Positions 19,117 to 27,110 of a DNA stretch of 34,286 bases are shown here, one piece after another (the first letter of the stretch is position 1; the number at the start of each line of letters is the position of its first letter). The position numbers were made by a program, and so were the translations under genes. The stretch is from an uncultured bacterium (GTDB taxonomy: Bacteria > Verrucomicrobiota > Kiritimatiellia > RFP12 > UBA1067): NCBI GenBank assembly GCA_902775595.1, contig CACYNF010000019.1:1-34286 (forward strand). The letters run 5' to 3'. Below the pieces are notes generated by a model. That model was not told the DNA's origin. It ran no database searches and saw nothing but the letters and a program-made list of their open reading frames with translations.

Positions 19117-20451
19117 ATGCCTCTGGCCGTCGTAGTGTTCATCTCCCTCTGCGGGCTTCTCGTCGCCGGCAAGTTCGTCCGGCTCAGGATCCCGCTCCTG
19201 CAGCGGCTGTATCTCCCAAGCTCCGTCATCGGCGGGGCGATCGGACTTGCTGTCATATCTGCTCTCGGCGACAAAATCGACCCGGAAATCACCGGCGCGA
19301 TGCGCAAGGTGCCGGGCTTTCTCATAAACGTCGTTTTCGCGACGCTTTTCCTCGGGACGCGCCTCCCGAACCTGAAGCGCGTCGTGACGCTTGCGTTCCC
19401 GCAGCTCGTCCTCGGGCAGATCATGGCGTGGGGCCAGTACGTCGTGGGCCTTGGCCTCGCGGGCTTCGTCCTCGCACGCCTGTGCAATGTCCCGCCGTTC
19501 TTCGGCAATCTCATAGAGATCGGCTTCGAGGGCGGCCACGGCACCGTCGGCGGAATGACGGAGAGCTTTCTTGCCGCAGGATGGAACGACGGCGCGGCCC
19601 TTGGCTTTACGGTCGCTACGGCCGGCATGATAATCGGCATCGTCGTCGGAATGGTGCTTGTCAACTGGGCGCACAGGAAGGGAATCGTCAAGGAGGTCGT
19701 TCCCTTCAGCAAGCGCAGGTTCGGCGAACGGCTTGGAGTCCATACCCGCCACTCTCGTCCCGCGGCAGGCCTCCAGACCGTCATGAGCGACTCGATAGAT
19801 TCGCTCGCGTGGCACATTGCCATCGTCGGCGTCTCGATTGCGATAGGCGTCGGCATGCTCGGGCTCCTTCGCCTCACCGGGTGGAAGGTCTTCAACGGCT
19901 TCCCGCTCTTCCCGCTCTGCATGATCGGCGGCATCGTCCTTCAGGCCTTCGCCCGCGCCATCCGCAAGGATCTTCTCGTTGACCACGGGCAGATGGAGCG
20001 CATCTCCGGCGCCTCGCTCGACTTTCTCGTCGTGTCTGCGGTGGCGACCATAAGCATCAAGGTCGTGGCGGCGAACTGGGTCCCGCTTGTGGCGCTGATT
20101 CTCGCCGGCGCCGTCTGGAGCGTGTTCGTCGTGCTGTGGTTCGGGCCGCGCTGCCTCAAGGAGGCGTGGTTCGAGCGCGCCATAGCCGACTTCGGCCAGG
20201 CCACGGGCGTGACGGCAACCGGTCTTCTGCTCCTGAGGACGGTCGATCCCGACTCGAAGACGTGCGCGGCGGCGAGCTTCGGCTACAAGCAGCTCCTCCA
20301 CGAGCCCGTGATGGGAGGCGGTCTGTGGACGGCGCTTGCTTTTACCCTCGTCGTCGACATTGGATGGTTCAAGGTCTTCGTGGTGTCGTGCGTCATGCTC
20401 GCCGCCTGGATCCTCTGCGCGTTTTTCCTCTCGCGCCGCAACTTCGCATGA
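19117..20451 (+). CDS. gltS: Sodium/glutamate symporter family protein
   Basis: A 444-residue integral membrane protein with about ten to twelve hydrophobic helices. It matches the GltS (ESS, TC 2.A.27) family: LRIPLLQRLYLPSSVIGGAIGL near the start, the re-entrant-loop motif GFEGGHGTVGGM in the first half, and ATGVTATGLLLLRTVDPDS in the second half. It would import glutamate with Na+. Bacterial GltS is about 400 residues, so this one is slightly long, with a charged loop near residues 185-230. The substrate may differ from glutamate. A weak AAAGGG precedes the ATG. The gene lies 10 nt after purB, and its stop overlaps the next start (ATGA at 20448-20451). Confidence 0.85.
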   Translation: MPLAVVVFISLCGLLVAGKFVRLRIPLLQRLYLPSSVIGGAIGLAVISALGDKIDPEITGAMRKVPGFLINVVFATLFLGTRLPNLKRVVTLAFPQLVLGQIMAWGQYVVGLGLAGFVLARLCNVPPFFGNLIEIGFEGGHGTVGGMTESFLAAGWNDGAALGFTVATAGMIIGIVVGMVLVNWAHRKGIVKEVVPFSKRRFGERLGVHTRHSRPAAGLQTVMSDSIDSLAWHIAIVGVSIAIGVGMLGLLRLTGWKVFNGFPLFPLCMIGGIVLQAFARAIRKDLLVDHGQMERISGASLDFLVVSAVATISIKVVAANWVPLVALILAGAVWSVFVVLWFGPRCLKEAWFERAIADFGQATGVTATGLLLLRTVDPDSKTCAAASFGYKQLLHEPVMGGGLWTALAFTLVVDIGWFKVFVVSCVMLAAWILCAFFLSRRNFA

Positions 20452-21914
20452 ACGCGTCTGCCGCGAGCGTGGAGAGCTGGCTCGGGGCCCAGTCGTTCGG
20501 CGAAAACCGCGTCGGACTGCTTGCGCGCGGCGAGGTCGTAGACGAGTGGCGCGTCGAGGCGTATCTCGGCCGCGGGCTTTCCGCCGAGGTCTACCGCGTT
20601 ACGAACGCCCGCTTTGGCCACGACGGTGCGCTCAAGCTTCTCGTCGACGGCTCGCGCGGTCTTGCGGAGCGCTTCGCCGCGGAGGCTGATGCGCTTCGCT
20701 TCCTTTCGCTCCGCTCGCTCCCGCGCTTCATGGGCGGCGGCACGTGGAAAGGCGCGCCATACTATGTGATGGAGTACCTTCAGCCGCTGCCCGACCCGAT
20801 GCCGCGCAGGGAGGTTCCGCGCTTCATGAACAGGGTGGCGAAGGCCGTCCACACGCTTCACGAGGCGGGCTACATACACCGCGACCTGAAGCCAGGCAAC
20901 ATCTTGAGACGCGCGAACGGAGAACCCGTCCTCATCGACCTCGGGCTCGTCAAGAAGCGCGGTACGGCGGTGTCGGACCCGATAGTGCGCCACGGCCGCG
21001 GCATATCGATCATCGACGGGAAGCCCGTCGGCGTCGGGACTCTCGACTACGCCGCGCCAGAGCAGCTGTTGAAGGGCGAGGCGTCGGTGCAGAGCGACGT
21101 CTTTGCGCTTGGGAAGATTCTCCGCGCGCTCTACGAGGGGCGTCCGCCGGCGAGCGTGAAGCCGATCATCCGCAAGGCGACGCGCGAACTTCCGGGCGAC
21201 CGCTATGAGTCGGCCGACGCGTTTGCCGCGGCCTTGCGCCACCGCAACTACTTCCGCTCGTTCCTTTGCGTCCTGCTGCTCGTCGCGGTGGCCGCCGGGC
21301 TTGTCGCGCTTGGGCATCTCGACGACTTGCGCCGCTGGGCGGGAAAGCGCTTCAACGCGCCGCCTCGCGTCCTTACGGTAGCAAAGGCGCACGACGAGTC
21401 CTACGCCGCGTATTTCGTGCGGCTCAAGCAGCTCGCGGCTGACGGAAGCCCGGTGGCGCAGTGCGCTCTTGCCGAGGCGTACATGTACGGACAGGGAACG
21501 GCGACGAATCTCGCGGAAGCCGTCCGCTGGTATCGCACTGCGGCCGCGTCGGGCAATTCCGACGCGCAGGCGTCGCTTGGGCTCATGCTCCTGCGCGGCT
21601 GGGGCTGCGAGAAGGACATCGACGGAGCGATAGCGTGGTACACTCGCGCGGCGGCGCAGAAGAACCTCTCCGCGATGAACGACCTCGCGTTCTGCCGGCT
21701 TCACGGCATAGGCGTCGAGAAGGACCTGGAGGGCGGCTTTGCCCTTGCGCTCGAGGCCGCGAAGAACGGCCACGCCCCGGCGCAGGCGCTCGTCGGCGAA
21801 TGCTACCTCGAGGGAATCGGCGTCGAGCAGGACATCGCCTCCGCGGAGACGTGGCTCTACCGCGCCGCGCGGCTCGGCAACAAGCGCGCAAAGGCGCTCC
21901 TCGAATCCCGCTGA
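20448..21914 (+). CDS. Ser/Thr protein kinase with transmembrane helix and Sel1-like repeats
   Basis: 488 residues. The N-terminal Hanks-type kinase domain (about 35-265) has a glycine-rich loop (LGRGLSAEVYRV), ATP lysine Lys63 (ALKLL), HRDLKPGN with Asp146, a metal-binding IDLGLVKK (Asp164; DLG in place of DFG) and APEQL. One hydrophobic helix follows (about 269-288), then four Sel1-like repeats (about 320-488; for example AEAYMYGQGTATNLAEAVRWY, LMLLRGWGCEKDIDGAIAWY), which are helical protein-binding modules. The kinase would be cytoplasmic and the repeats periplasmic. The activation segment is short but all key residues are present, so it should be active. Translation is coupled to gltS by an ATGA overlap. 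Substrates are unknown. Confidence 0.92.
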   Translation: MNASAASVESWLGAQSFGENRVGLLARGEVVDEWRVEAYLGRGLSAEVYRVTNARFGHDGALKLLVDGSRGLAERFAAEADALRFLSLRSLPRFMGGGTWKGAPYYVMEYLQPLPDPMPRREVPRFMNRVAKAVHTLHEAGYIHRDLKPGNILRRANGEPVLIDLGLVKKRGTAVSDPIVRHGRGISIIDGKPVGVGTLDYAAPEQLLKGEASVQSDVFALGKILRALYEGRPPASVKPIIRKATRELPGDRYESADAFAAALRHRNYFRSFLCVLLLVAVAAGLVALGHLDDLRRWAGKRFNAPPRVLTVAKAHDESYAAYFVRLKQLAADGSPVAQCALAEAYMYGQGTATNLAEAVRWYRTAAASGNSDAQASLGLMLLRGWGCEKDIDGAIAWYTRAAAQKNLSAMNDLAFCRLHGIGVEKDLEGGFALALEAAKNGHAPAQALVGECYLEGIGVEQDIASAETWLYRAARLGNKRAKALLESR

Positions 21915-21918
21915 TTTA

Positions 21919-21948
21919 GCGCGGCGGATGTGCTGCGCGGCGTTTTTT
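21919..21948 (+). terminator. Intrinsic terminator after the kinase gene
   Basis: GCGCGGC (21919-21925), loop of six, GCTGCGC (21932-21938, one G-U pair), then GGCG and six Ts (21943-21948). The T run runs straight into the next promoter box. Confidence 0.55.
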
Positions 21949-21956
21949 GGTATAAT
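21948..21956 (+). promoter_or_regulatory. Extended -10 promoter of nnrD, near-leaderless
   Basis: TGGTATAAT with TATAAT at 21951-21956, nine nt before the ATG at 21966; predicted leader 0-3 nt. Same arrangement as purB and alr. Confidence 0.75.
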
Positions 21957-21965
21957 CACCCTCGC

Positions 21966-22787
21966 ATGGAAACGCCTAAGGAGATAGCAGGGGGCTTTTG
22001 TGCGCGGCCGCGCGACGCGCACAAGCGTTCCGTCGGCACCGTTGCGGTCGTCGGCGGTTCGCACGGCTTCCCTCACGCACCCGTGATCGCAGGCCTCGGA
22101 GCAAGAGCCGCCGGAGCGGGGCTTGTCCGTCTCGTCGTCCCGACGGAGTCGCGCTGTGCCGCGGGAGCGCTGCTCCCCGAGGCGACGGTGTCTGACCTTG
22201 GCGGCGAAATTCCGCATTCCGATGTGACGGTCGTCGGGCCCGGGCTAGGGCTTGGCGATGAAGCGGCGGTTCTTGTGCGCGATATACTTTCCAAGGAAGG
22301 GCGGCTCGTAGTCGATGCAGACGCGCTGACGCATCTCGCGGCGATCTGCGGCAATGGCGGGGACCGCGAGGGCGGGGCGGAGCTGATTCTCACTCCGCAC
22401 GAAGGCGAGGCGGCGCGTCTTCTCGGCGTCGACTGCGCGGAAGTCTCACGCGGCAGAATTGCCGCGGCAAAGGAGATTGCGCATCGCTATCGCGCCACGG
22501 TCGTTCTAAAGGGCCCTGGGACGCTTGTCGTCTCTCCCGATGGCGGGAGGGTGTACGAGAATCCGACAGGCAATCCCTTTATGGCGCTTGGCGGAATGGG
22601 CGACCTTCTTTCCGGCGTGGTCGCCGCGAGATGGGCGTATCTCGGTGGAGACGCTTTTCTCCCTGCGGCATCCTCCGCCTGGCTCCACGGCGCTGCCGGC
22701 GATGCAATTGCCGCAGCCGGCTGTGACATGTCCATCGTGAACATGGCCGCCCGCATCGGCTCGATGCGAATTTTCCTCGATAGATAA
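21966..22787 (+). CDS. nnrD: ADP/ATP-dependent NAD(P)H-hydrate dehydratase
   Basis: 273 residues, ribokinase-like fold (YjeF C-terminal family). It repairs hydrated NAD(P)H by ATP- or ADP-dependent dehydration in the cytoplasm. Visible motifs: GTVAVVGGSHGFPHAPVIAG, GPGLGLGD, VVDADALT, LTPHEGEAARLLG, LKGPGTLVV, GNPFMALGGMGDLLSG with the catalytic-type Asp213. The partner epimerase domain (NnrE), often fused upstream, is absent, so this is the stand-alone form. An upstream ATG at 21930 lies before the promoter and is rejected. It ends 18 nt before the next start. Confidence 0.92.
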   Translation: METPKEIAGGFCARPRDAHKRSVGTVAVVGGSHGFPHAPVIAGLGARAAGAGLVRLVVPTESRCAAGALLPEATVSDLGGEIPHSDVTVVGPGLGLGDEAAVLVRDILSKEGRLVVDADALTHLAAICGNGGDREGGAELILTPHEGEAARLLGVDCAEVSRGRIAAAKEIAHRYRATVVLKGPGTLVVSPDGGRVYENPTGNPFMALGGMGDLLSGVVAARWAYLGGDAFLPAASSAWLHGAAGDAIAAAGCDMSIVNMAARIGSMRIFLDR

Positions 22788-22805
22788 CATCCCCCGCAAC
22801 ACATT

Positions 22806-25800
22806 ATGCAAAGCAAGTTTTTTCTTTCGTGTCTGATTATTGCGTCGGCGCTGTTTTTGACCGCAGACGCATTTGGCGTGTCGGCGACGGTGAGAAGCAG
22901 GGACGAGCTCCTCGACGCAGTTGCTAAGGCGTCGGACGGGAAGGGCCTTCTGGTGCAGGACCTCGATGTCGTCTTCGCGGCGGACTGTGCGCCGATCAAG
23001 ATCGGTGAAGACGATATCTGGAACCAGGACGCGAAGTGCCTCCTCGACTGTGGCGGACGCAGGATAACGCTTGATGCGGGCGACTGCCCAAGCGGCACCA
23101 TTGTAATCGGCGGCGATGGCGAGCGTAGGGATGGACGGGCTGTAGCAATCAAGGGCTGCGGCAAGGGATCTGTCTTCAGGAACCTGACCCTTGTCAACCA
23201 GGGGCGGCTTGAGTTCGTCAGCGTCGAAGACACTCGTGTGAAGGACTGCGATTTCATCGGCTGCGGTTCGTCCGCCGATGCCTGGGCGGGCGAGGGCGGT
23301 GCGGTGCAGGGGTGTGGGATTGTCGAGGGCTGCGGTTTCGAGCGTTGCCGTGCGCGTGTCGGCGGCGCACTGAGCGACTGCGGATACGTAGTCGAGTGCC
23401 TGTTCATTGATTGCCGCGCGTTTGACGGCGGCGGCGCGATAGCCGGGGCCGGCGATGTCTCGCGCTGCGAGTTTCGCAACTGCGGTTCCGAGATCTCAAA
23501 CGGAGGCGTAGGCGGCGCTATCTACGGAGGCCGCGACGTCGTTTCATGTCTTTTCGTCGACTGCACGGCGAAGCAGGGCGGTGCGATCATGTCGGCCGAA
23601 TCGCTCGACGGCCAGCACCCCAAGGTTGTGCACTGCACATTCATCCGCTGCCGTGGGGAGCTGAACGACGAGGCGGTATTCGAGAACTCTGCGGGCTCAC
23701 GGCTCTTCATGCTGAACTGCCTCAGCTACGGAAGCGCCATGCTGCAGGAAGGCGCGAACGAAGGCGACAAGTTTGGCTGCTATTGCCTTGCGGACGAGGG
23801 ATTTTTCGCAGACTACGCCAATGGCGACTTCCACCCGAACCCCGCGCTTCCGGAGGACTGGGAGGATCCGTGTGGGCTGGGGTTCGGCGAGTCCGGCGCT
23901 GCGGTGTTCGTCTGCCGCGATCTCGACGGATATGGCTACCAGCTGTCCTCGCCGTGGCCCGTCTGTCCGGGATGCTATCGTTTTCGCTCTGGCGATGACG
24001 GGGAATCCACCACGACTGAATCTGCCGGCAAGGGCGCGTCTTCCGTGGTCAAGCCACGCAAAGGCGCCAAGCCCGGGCATTGGCGGGTTCCGCCGAAGCG
24101 TGCGCCCATGCCGGCCAAGGGGTTCTGGAATTCCGTTCGGAACAGCCCGCCCCATGTGGTCAGCCAGCGAACCACGCGCGAGCTTCTCGATCTTTCGAAG
24201 TTGCCCTGCGAAATCACGCAGAACGAGATCGTGCACGGCGGCGACAATTATCTGGACTTCGTCTCGACGTGGTACGAGAGGAGCGGCGACCTCTTCCGGT
24301 TCTTCGACTTGCACGGGCCCCTCAAGATGCCCGAGGTCGGGGTTACGCCCGGCTATGGGTGCCCTGGCCGCATATCTCCATACGAGGAAGACGATGAACT
24401 CAAGGCCCTCGCGCGCAAGTACCGCTTCCGTACGGGCTGGTTCCACCGCGGGTTCCCGAAGGAGGGGGATCCGGCTTATTCGTCATACAAAAAGCGCCTC
24501 GAATGCTGGGAGAGCAAAACGAACGACGTGCTAAGCTGCTACACCTGCACTGTGGAGAAGATACCGTTCCTGTTCTCTCCGGCCCCGGGGAGAGGTCCGA
24601 TGCCGCTTGTCGTCTACATCGCGGGAAGCGGCGAACAAGGGACCGATCTCAAGAAGATGTTCAGGCAGACCGGTGTCTTCGATGCCGTCCGAGATCCTTC
24701 CTTCGTCTTTGCTCATCCCTGCCATCTGCTGGCGATCATGCCGCCAGATTTCGCCACGCGGGCGTCGTATCTTCACTATCCACATCGCTACTCGTTTTGC
24801 TCAAACCCTCCCTCTGGCGATCCGCCTGCCAATCTGGATCTCCTTCGGATGTACGCGGACCTAGTCTTCGAGCTGCAGCGACAGCTTGAGTCGAAGGGAA
24901 GGGGAACGATCGATCCAAACGCCATTGTGCTTACGGGACTTGGCTCAGGGGCGTCCGCGGCGCTTTCGATGATGCGCGAATATCCCGGGCGCTACGCCGG
25001 CGTCTGCGCGACATATCCGTCGAGTCAGTTTCTCGTGCCGGCGGTAGACAGATACCGTCCGGGCCGCTGGTGGTTCGCCGTGTCGGAGGAGTATCATAAA
25101 ATCGACGACATGGTCAACACAATGGTGGAAGTCTACAGGAAGGCCGGCGCGGATGTACGCCTTAACTACTATCCAGACGGCAACAACTGGTGGAACGCCC
25201 AGTATTCGTCGCCGGAATTCCAGGGCTGGATCGCTGACTGCTGCTCTAAGGGGCCGATTCATGGGGAGAAGCTGATCATCGCCCAGCCTGGGCTCGGCTC
25301 GAAACTTCTGCTGGCGAAGACTGGCCCGGACGAAGCCACATACTACGGCACCGTGAAGGAGCGTCCGGATGGCCTGCCAAGTGAAGTGGCGGACAAGCGC
25401 ATCAAGAACATCAAGGGAATCCGCTATCTGTATGTCGATGGAAGCGCAAGGGAGATTCCGGCTGAGGCGTTTATGCGGTCGCCGGAGCTCGAGACGGTAC
25501 ATATCAAGTCTTATGGCCTCACCAATATCGCGGCAAGGGCATTTGCGGAATCGCCAAAGCTGAACCTAGTGGTCTTCGAAGGTTCTGACTCGCCACGAAT
25601 CGCGGGTGACGCCTTCGACGGGTGCGCACCTGCGTTCTACGGCGGAACAGTCGGGGTTCCTGTCGAGATATCCTGGAGCACTGTCAAGGTTTCCGGGGGA
25701 ATAACAAACACCGTAACACATGGGAGGAGGAAAATATCGCTGAAGTCCCATGCCCTGCCGGTAGACGGGCTATTCAGCACACATCTGTTCCTTTGCGACG

Positions 25801-26279
25801 ACCAACTCCACCGTCGCCTCCACATTACGGGCGACTTCCTCTGGTCCGAAGAGGGGGAGGATGGTGCAAACGTCCTTATGTTCCTCGGCGAAGGTCGCGA
25901 TGTGTTTGTTCCGGACACGTTTGGCGGACGGCCGGTCGTTGCATTGGGCCGCCATCTCCTGCACCGCCGCTGGGGTGAATTTGAATACGGAATACTCGCG
26001 ATTCCCGCGACGGTGCGGTCGATGCCGCTGTTTCCCGGTGGCCATAAAGTCAGCAAGGTGTTCGCGGCCTGCAAACTTGGGTTCAACGCCAAGTTCGTCC
26101 TCTCGCCCGAGACGGTCGTATACGGAACGACGCCGGACGAGACGACCGGCAGGCTTGTGCCGTCGTGGATTGGTTGGGAGGGGAAGGAAGTCGTCGTTCC
26201 CCGAGGCACGAACCCGCGCGAATTCTTTTCTCAGGATGTCGCATCGAAGTTCATCCACGCGAATGGCGGGGGCAGATAG
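22806..26279 (+). CDS. Secreted protein: beta-helix, degenerate esterase-like domain and BspA-type LRR
   Basis: 1157 residues. Signal peptide (about 1-22), then a right-handed beta-helix-like region (about 100-311) built of short units such as GGAVQGCGIVEGCGFERC and GGAIYGGRDVVSCLFVDC, resembling chlamydial Pmp or pectate-lyase-like repeats and unusually rich in Cys. After a basic, Pro-rich linker comes an alpha/beta-hydrolase domain (about 595-820; PLVVYIAGSGEQG, YPGRYAGVCATYP). Aligned with feruloyl or PHB-type esterases, its nucleophile elbow TGLSMGG reads TGLGSGA (Gly713), and the usual GHNSW reads GNNWW (Asn793), so the catalytic residues appear lost. Residues about 860-940 are LRR_5-like (IPAEAFMRSPELETVHI); the last 200 are unrecognised. 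No ribosome binding site precedes the ATG. Likely surface binding rather than catalysis. It ends one base before the convergent sigma factor gene. Confidence 0.82.
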   Translation: MQSKFFLSCLIIASALFLTADAFGVSATVRSRDELLDAVAKASDGKGLLVQDLDVVFAADCAPIKIGEDDIWNQDAKCLLDCGGRRITLDAGDCPSGTIVIGGDGERRDGRAVAIKGCGKGSVFRNLTLVNQGRLEFVSVEDTRVKDCDFIGCGSSADAWAGEGGAVQGCGIVEGCGFERCRARVGGALSDCGYVVECLFIDCRAFDGGGAIAGAGDVSRCEFRNCGSEISNGGVGGAIYGGRDVVSCLFVDCTAKQGGAIMSAESLDGQHPKVVHCTFIRCRGELNDEAVFENSAGSRLFMLNCLSYGSAMLQEGANEGDKFGCYCLADEGFFADYANGDFHPNPALPEDWEDPCGLGFGESGAAVFVCRDLDGYGYQLSSPWPVCPGCYRFRSGDDGESTTTESAGKGASSVVKPRKGAKPGHWRVPPKRAPMPAKGFWNSVRNSPPHVVSQRTTRELLDLSKLPCEITQNEIVHGGDNYLDFVSTWYERSGDLFRFFDLHGPLKMPEVGVTPGYGCPGRISPYEEDDELKALARKYRFRTGWFHRGFPKEGDPAYSSYKKRLECWESKTNDVLSCYTCTVEKIPFLFSPAPGRGPMPLVVYIAGSGEQGTDLKKMFRQTGVFDAVRDPSFVFAHPCHLLAIMPPDFATRASYLHYPHRYSFCSNPPSGDPPANLDLLRMYADLVFELQRQLESKGRGTIDPNAIVLTGLGSGASAALSMMREYPGRYAGVCATYPSSQFLVPAVDRYRPGRWWFAVSEEYHKIDDMVNTMVEVYRKAGADVRLNYYPDGNNWWNAQYSSPEFQGWIADCCSKGPIHGEKLIIAQPGLGSKLLLAKTGPDEATYYGTVKERPDGLPSEVADKRIKNIKGIRYLYVDGSAREIPAEAFMRSPELETVHIKSYGLTNIAARAFAESPKLNLVVFEGSDSPRIAGDAFDGCAPAFYGGTVGVPVEISWSTVKVSGGITNTVTHGRRKISLKSHALPVDGLFSTHLFLCDDQLHRRLHITGDFLWSEEGEDGANVLMFLGEGRDVFVPDTFGGRPVVALGRHLLHRRWGEFEYGILAIPATVRSMPLFPGGHKVSKVFAACKLGFNAKFVLSPETVVYGTTPDETTGRLVPSWIGWEGKEVVVPRGTNPREFFSQDVASKFIHANGGGR

Positions 26280-26280
26280 G

Positions 26281-26862
26281 TTATTCCTCGGCGGTCATTG
26301 ACGAGACGAGGACGGAGAGCCGCTGGACCATGCGGCGCTTTATCTGGTCGACGTTCGTTCGCGAGATGCCGAACGCCGCGGCGACTTCGGCGGGCGGCTC
26401 GTGCATCAGCGCGACGTGGCGGAACACCTCGCGGGCGCGCGCGTTCACCGATTCGTCGGAGAGCAGCTGCTCGAGCGCAGCGTTCATCGCGGCGAGCTTC
26501 CAGTCGTCGGGATCCTCGCGCGGCGCATCTGCCGCGCCGCGCTCCTTCAGTTTGTCTCGCTTGCCGCTCTCTCGCGCCTCGCGTCTCAGGGCGTCCTCCG
26601 CCTTGTGCTTGAGTATGCCGGTGAGGTAGTTGTGGAAGTGCCCGTTGCTGTCGGGCGTGTAGTGGTAGTCCGGCATGCGCCGCATGAGCGCGACCATCGT
26701 CTCCTGTATCGCGTCGTCTGCGTCGACCGACGGAAAGCGCGCCGAGAGAAACGACCGCATCGGCTGCTCGTATATGCGGAAGAACTCCGCCCAGCGGGCG
26801 TTGTCTGTTCCGCTCGCGAGACTCTTTAGCAGGGTTATCGATGTTACCGGTGCGTTCGCCAT
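26281..26862 (-). CDS. ECF-subfamily RNA polymerase sigma-70 factor
   Basis: 193 residues. Region 2 spans about 22-95: WAEFFRIYEQPMRSFLSARF, DADDAIQETMVALMRRMPDY and FHNYLTGILKHKAEDALRRE. Region 4 lies near the C-terminus (about 145-188), with a helix-turn-helix AEVAAAFGISRTNVDQIKRR. Region 3 is missing, as usual in ECF factors. The wording resembles the sigma factors multiplied in Verrucomicrobia, Lentisphaerae and Planctomycetes. No anti-sigma gene is adjacent. It is divergent from the operon of three secreted LRR proteins and shares a 248-bp upstream region with it, which suggests control of that operon. Its own start is six nt from a TGGTAGAAT box, so its mRNA is probably leaderless. Confidence 0.9.
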   Translation of the reverse strand: MANAPVTSITLLKSLASGTDNARWAEFFRIYEQPMRSFLSARFPSVDADDAIQETMVALMRRMPDYHYTPDSNGHFHNYLTGILKHKAEDALRREARESGKRDKLKERGAADAPREDPDDWKLAAMNAALEQLLSDESVNARAREVFRHVALMHEPPAEVAAAFGISRTNVDQIKRRMVQRLSVLVSSMTAEE

Positions 26863-26868
26863 GCGGCT

Positions 26869-26877
26869 ATTCTACCA
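26869..26877 (-). promoter_or_regulatory. Extended -10 promoter of the ECF sigma gene, leaderless
   Basis: On the minus strand TGG TAGAAT (one mismatch to TATAAT), preceded by TT, with six nt to the ATG at 26862. This is the same spacing as the GH92 gene at 3850. Confidence 0.6.
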
Positions 26878-26956
26878 AATTGCCGGACGCGATTGTTGGA
26901 AATACTGAATCCCGTCCGGGCAGGGACCGTGAAACGCGCCGTTGACTATGCCTGGT

Positions 26957-26980
26957 TTTTGTGCCGAGTTTTGTGCCGAG
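26957..26980 (+). repeat. Tandem 12-mer in the divergent regulatory region
   Basis: TTTTGTGCCGAG occurs twice back to back (26957-26968 and 26969-26980), then TTGACA at 26986. The position between the sigma gene and the LRR operon makes it a candidate operator or activator site. Confidence 0.6.
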
Positions 26981-26985
26981 TTACG

Positions 26986-27089
26986 TTGACATTCTGGCGT
27001 GGAAAGTGGCATTATACGGGCGAAAGCGAGGCTGGACGCGGCGGAATTGCCGCGCGCGGTGCTCGTCGGTTGTCATATGGTGTTATAAA
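26986..27089 (+). promoter_or_regulatory. Promoter region of the secreted LRR operon
   Basis: A perfect TTGACA at 26986-26991 is followed by an imperfect -10 (ATTATA near 27011) at a long 19-bp spacing. A second candidate is TGT TATAAA (27081-27089), which would start transcription near 27096, close to the AGGAG ribosome binding site before 27111. Which one is used cannot be decided. Confidence 0.4.
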
Positions 27090-27110
27090 CAGCACAGGAG
27101 TAACTGCGCA

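Noticed and set aside
23160..23740. Cys/Gly repeats of the beta-helix as a tandem DNA repeat or CRISPR
   Set aside because: The repetition is at protein level with irregular unit length; no conserved DNA repeat or spacers exist, and no CRISPR array was seen anywhere in the window.
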